Below are positions 63,874 to 64,000 of a DNA stretch of 64,000 nt, one piece after another. The stretch is taken from assembly GCA_019359175.1 (NCBI GenBank), contig JAHHHU010000020.1, positions 19,137 to 83,136 on the forward strand, written 5' to 3'. Below the pieces are notes generated by a model that did not search any database, had not been told where the DNA came from, and saw only the letters and a program-made list of their open reading frames with translations. The stretch's first letter is position 1; the number at the start of each line of letters is the position of its first letter. Position numbers and translations under genes: made by a program. Source of the DNA: Phormidium tanganyikae FI6-MK23 (GTDB lineage: Bacteria > Cyanobacteriota > Cyanobacteriia > Leptolyngbyales > Leptolyngbyaceae).

Positions 63874-64000
63874 ATGACCATCGCAGTAGGTCGCGCGCCA
63901 GCGCAGAGAGGCGTATTCGATGCCCTCGACGACTGGCTCAAACGTGACAGATTCGTCTTCGTCGGCTGGTCTGGCATCCTGCTCTTCCCTTGTGCTTTCA
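63874..64000 (+). CDS. psbD: photosystem II D2 protein, N-terminal fragment (runs off window)
   Basis: ATG 63874 opens [20 protein letters not shown], then [19 protein letters not shown] and on to the window end: the conserved start of D2, which with D1 binds the reaction-centre chlorophylls and quinones of photosystem II. Only 42 codons are inside. psbC usually follows and overlaps it. Confidence 0.95.
   Translation, partial: MTIAVGRAPAQRGVFDALDDWLKRDRFVFVGWSGILLFPCAF

Overview
The window is chromosomal DNA from a cyanobacterium, probably a filamentous Leptolyngbya-like form (inferred from content, not from a tree). The evidence is a split RNA polymerase beta' (rpoC1 and rpoC2), ycf4 beside psbD, cyanophycin genes cphB and cphA, a CruP-type protein, an SLH/OprB iron porin, the pilMNOQ order, hormogonium-polysaccharide genes hpsN/O/P, and frequent HIP1-like GCGATCGC octamers. 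I see no tRNA, rRNA, CRISPR array, prophage or transposase gene.

Layout. 1-3.8 kb: the end of an NlpC/P60 hydrolase, a decayed Ras-like GTPase, an alpha/beta hydrolase and a carotenoid-type FAD oxidoreductase, with a hairpin repeat between the last two. 4.4-10 kb: the type IV pilus genes pilM-pilN-pilO-pilQ; a second copy of the hairpin repeat sits between pilO and pilQ. 10-11.8 kb: a small accessory patch with a frameshifted vapC, its antitoxin, a Uma2 gene and a scar that looks like the tail of a second vapC. 11.8-15.1 kb: trpF, folE, a short-chain dehydrogenase and accA. 15.3-26.1 kb: the minus-strand block rpsT-tatD-rpoB-rpoC1-rpoC2, with a clear rpoB promoter and a terminator. 26.3-28.7 kb: hisD, a phosphoribosyltransferase and a small membrane protein.

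28.7-35.2 kb is the most rearranged part. The hpsN-hpsO-hpsP gene set carries a 1.3 kb direct duplication covering hpsN and the start of hpsO. Each copy is damaged in a different gene, a sensor histidine kinase lies between the copies, and degenerate 21-bp tandem repeats lie on both sides of the upstream copy. Together the two copies still contain one full hpsN, one full hpsO and one hpsP.

35.2-48.6 kb: a TPR-like exported protein, a lipoprotein plus glutathionylspermidine-synthase-like pair, a subtilase with a P-domain, an S1-domain protein, an AlkA-like glycosylase, a phosphodiester-glycosidase-like protein, then an SLH/SLBB polysaccharide exporter, its BY-kinase/Wzc-type partner and a cytoplasmic alpha-amylase. 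48.6-53.5 kb: an iron-uptake porin and the compact operon trmD-DUF1517-DUF6737-M48 peptidase. 53.7-57.5 kb: cphB and cphA for cyanophycin breakdown and synthesis. 57.8-64 kb: small stress or unknown genes, the compact operon cyclophilin-KAS-cruP-sirB1, ycf4, and the first 127 bases of psbD running off the end.

Functional themes are the cell surface (pili, exported polysaccharide, porin), core transcription and translation, nitrogen storage and photosynthesis. No complete unknown defence or mobile system is evident. The best leads are the hps duplication with its captured kinase, the 21-bp arrays, and the apparent HIP1-mediated vapBC deletion scar.
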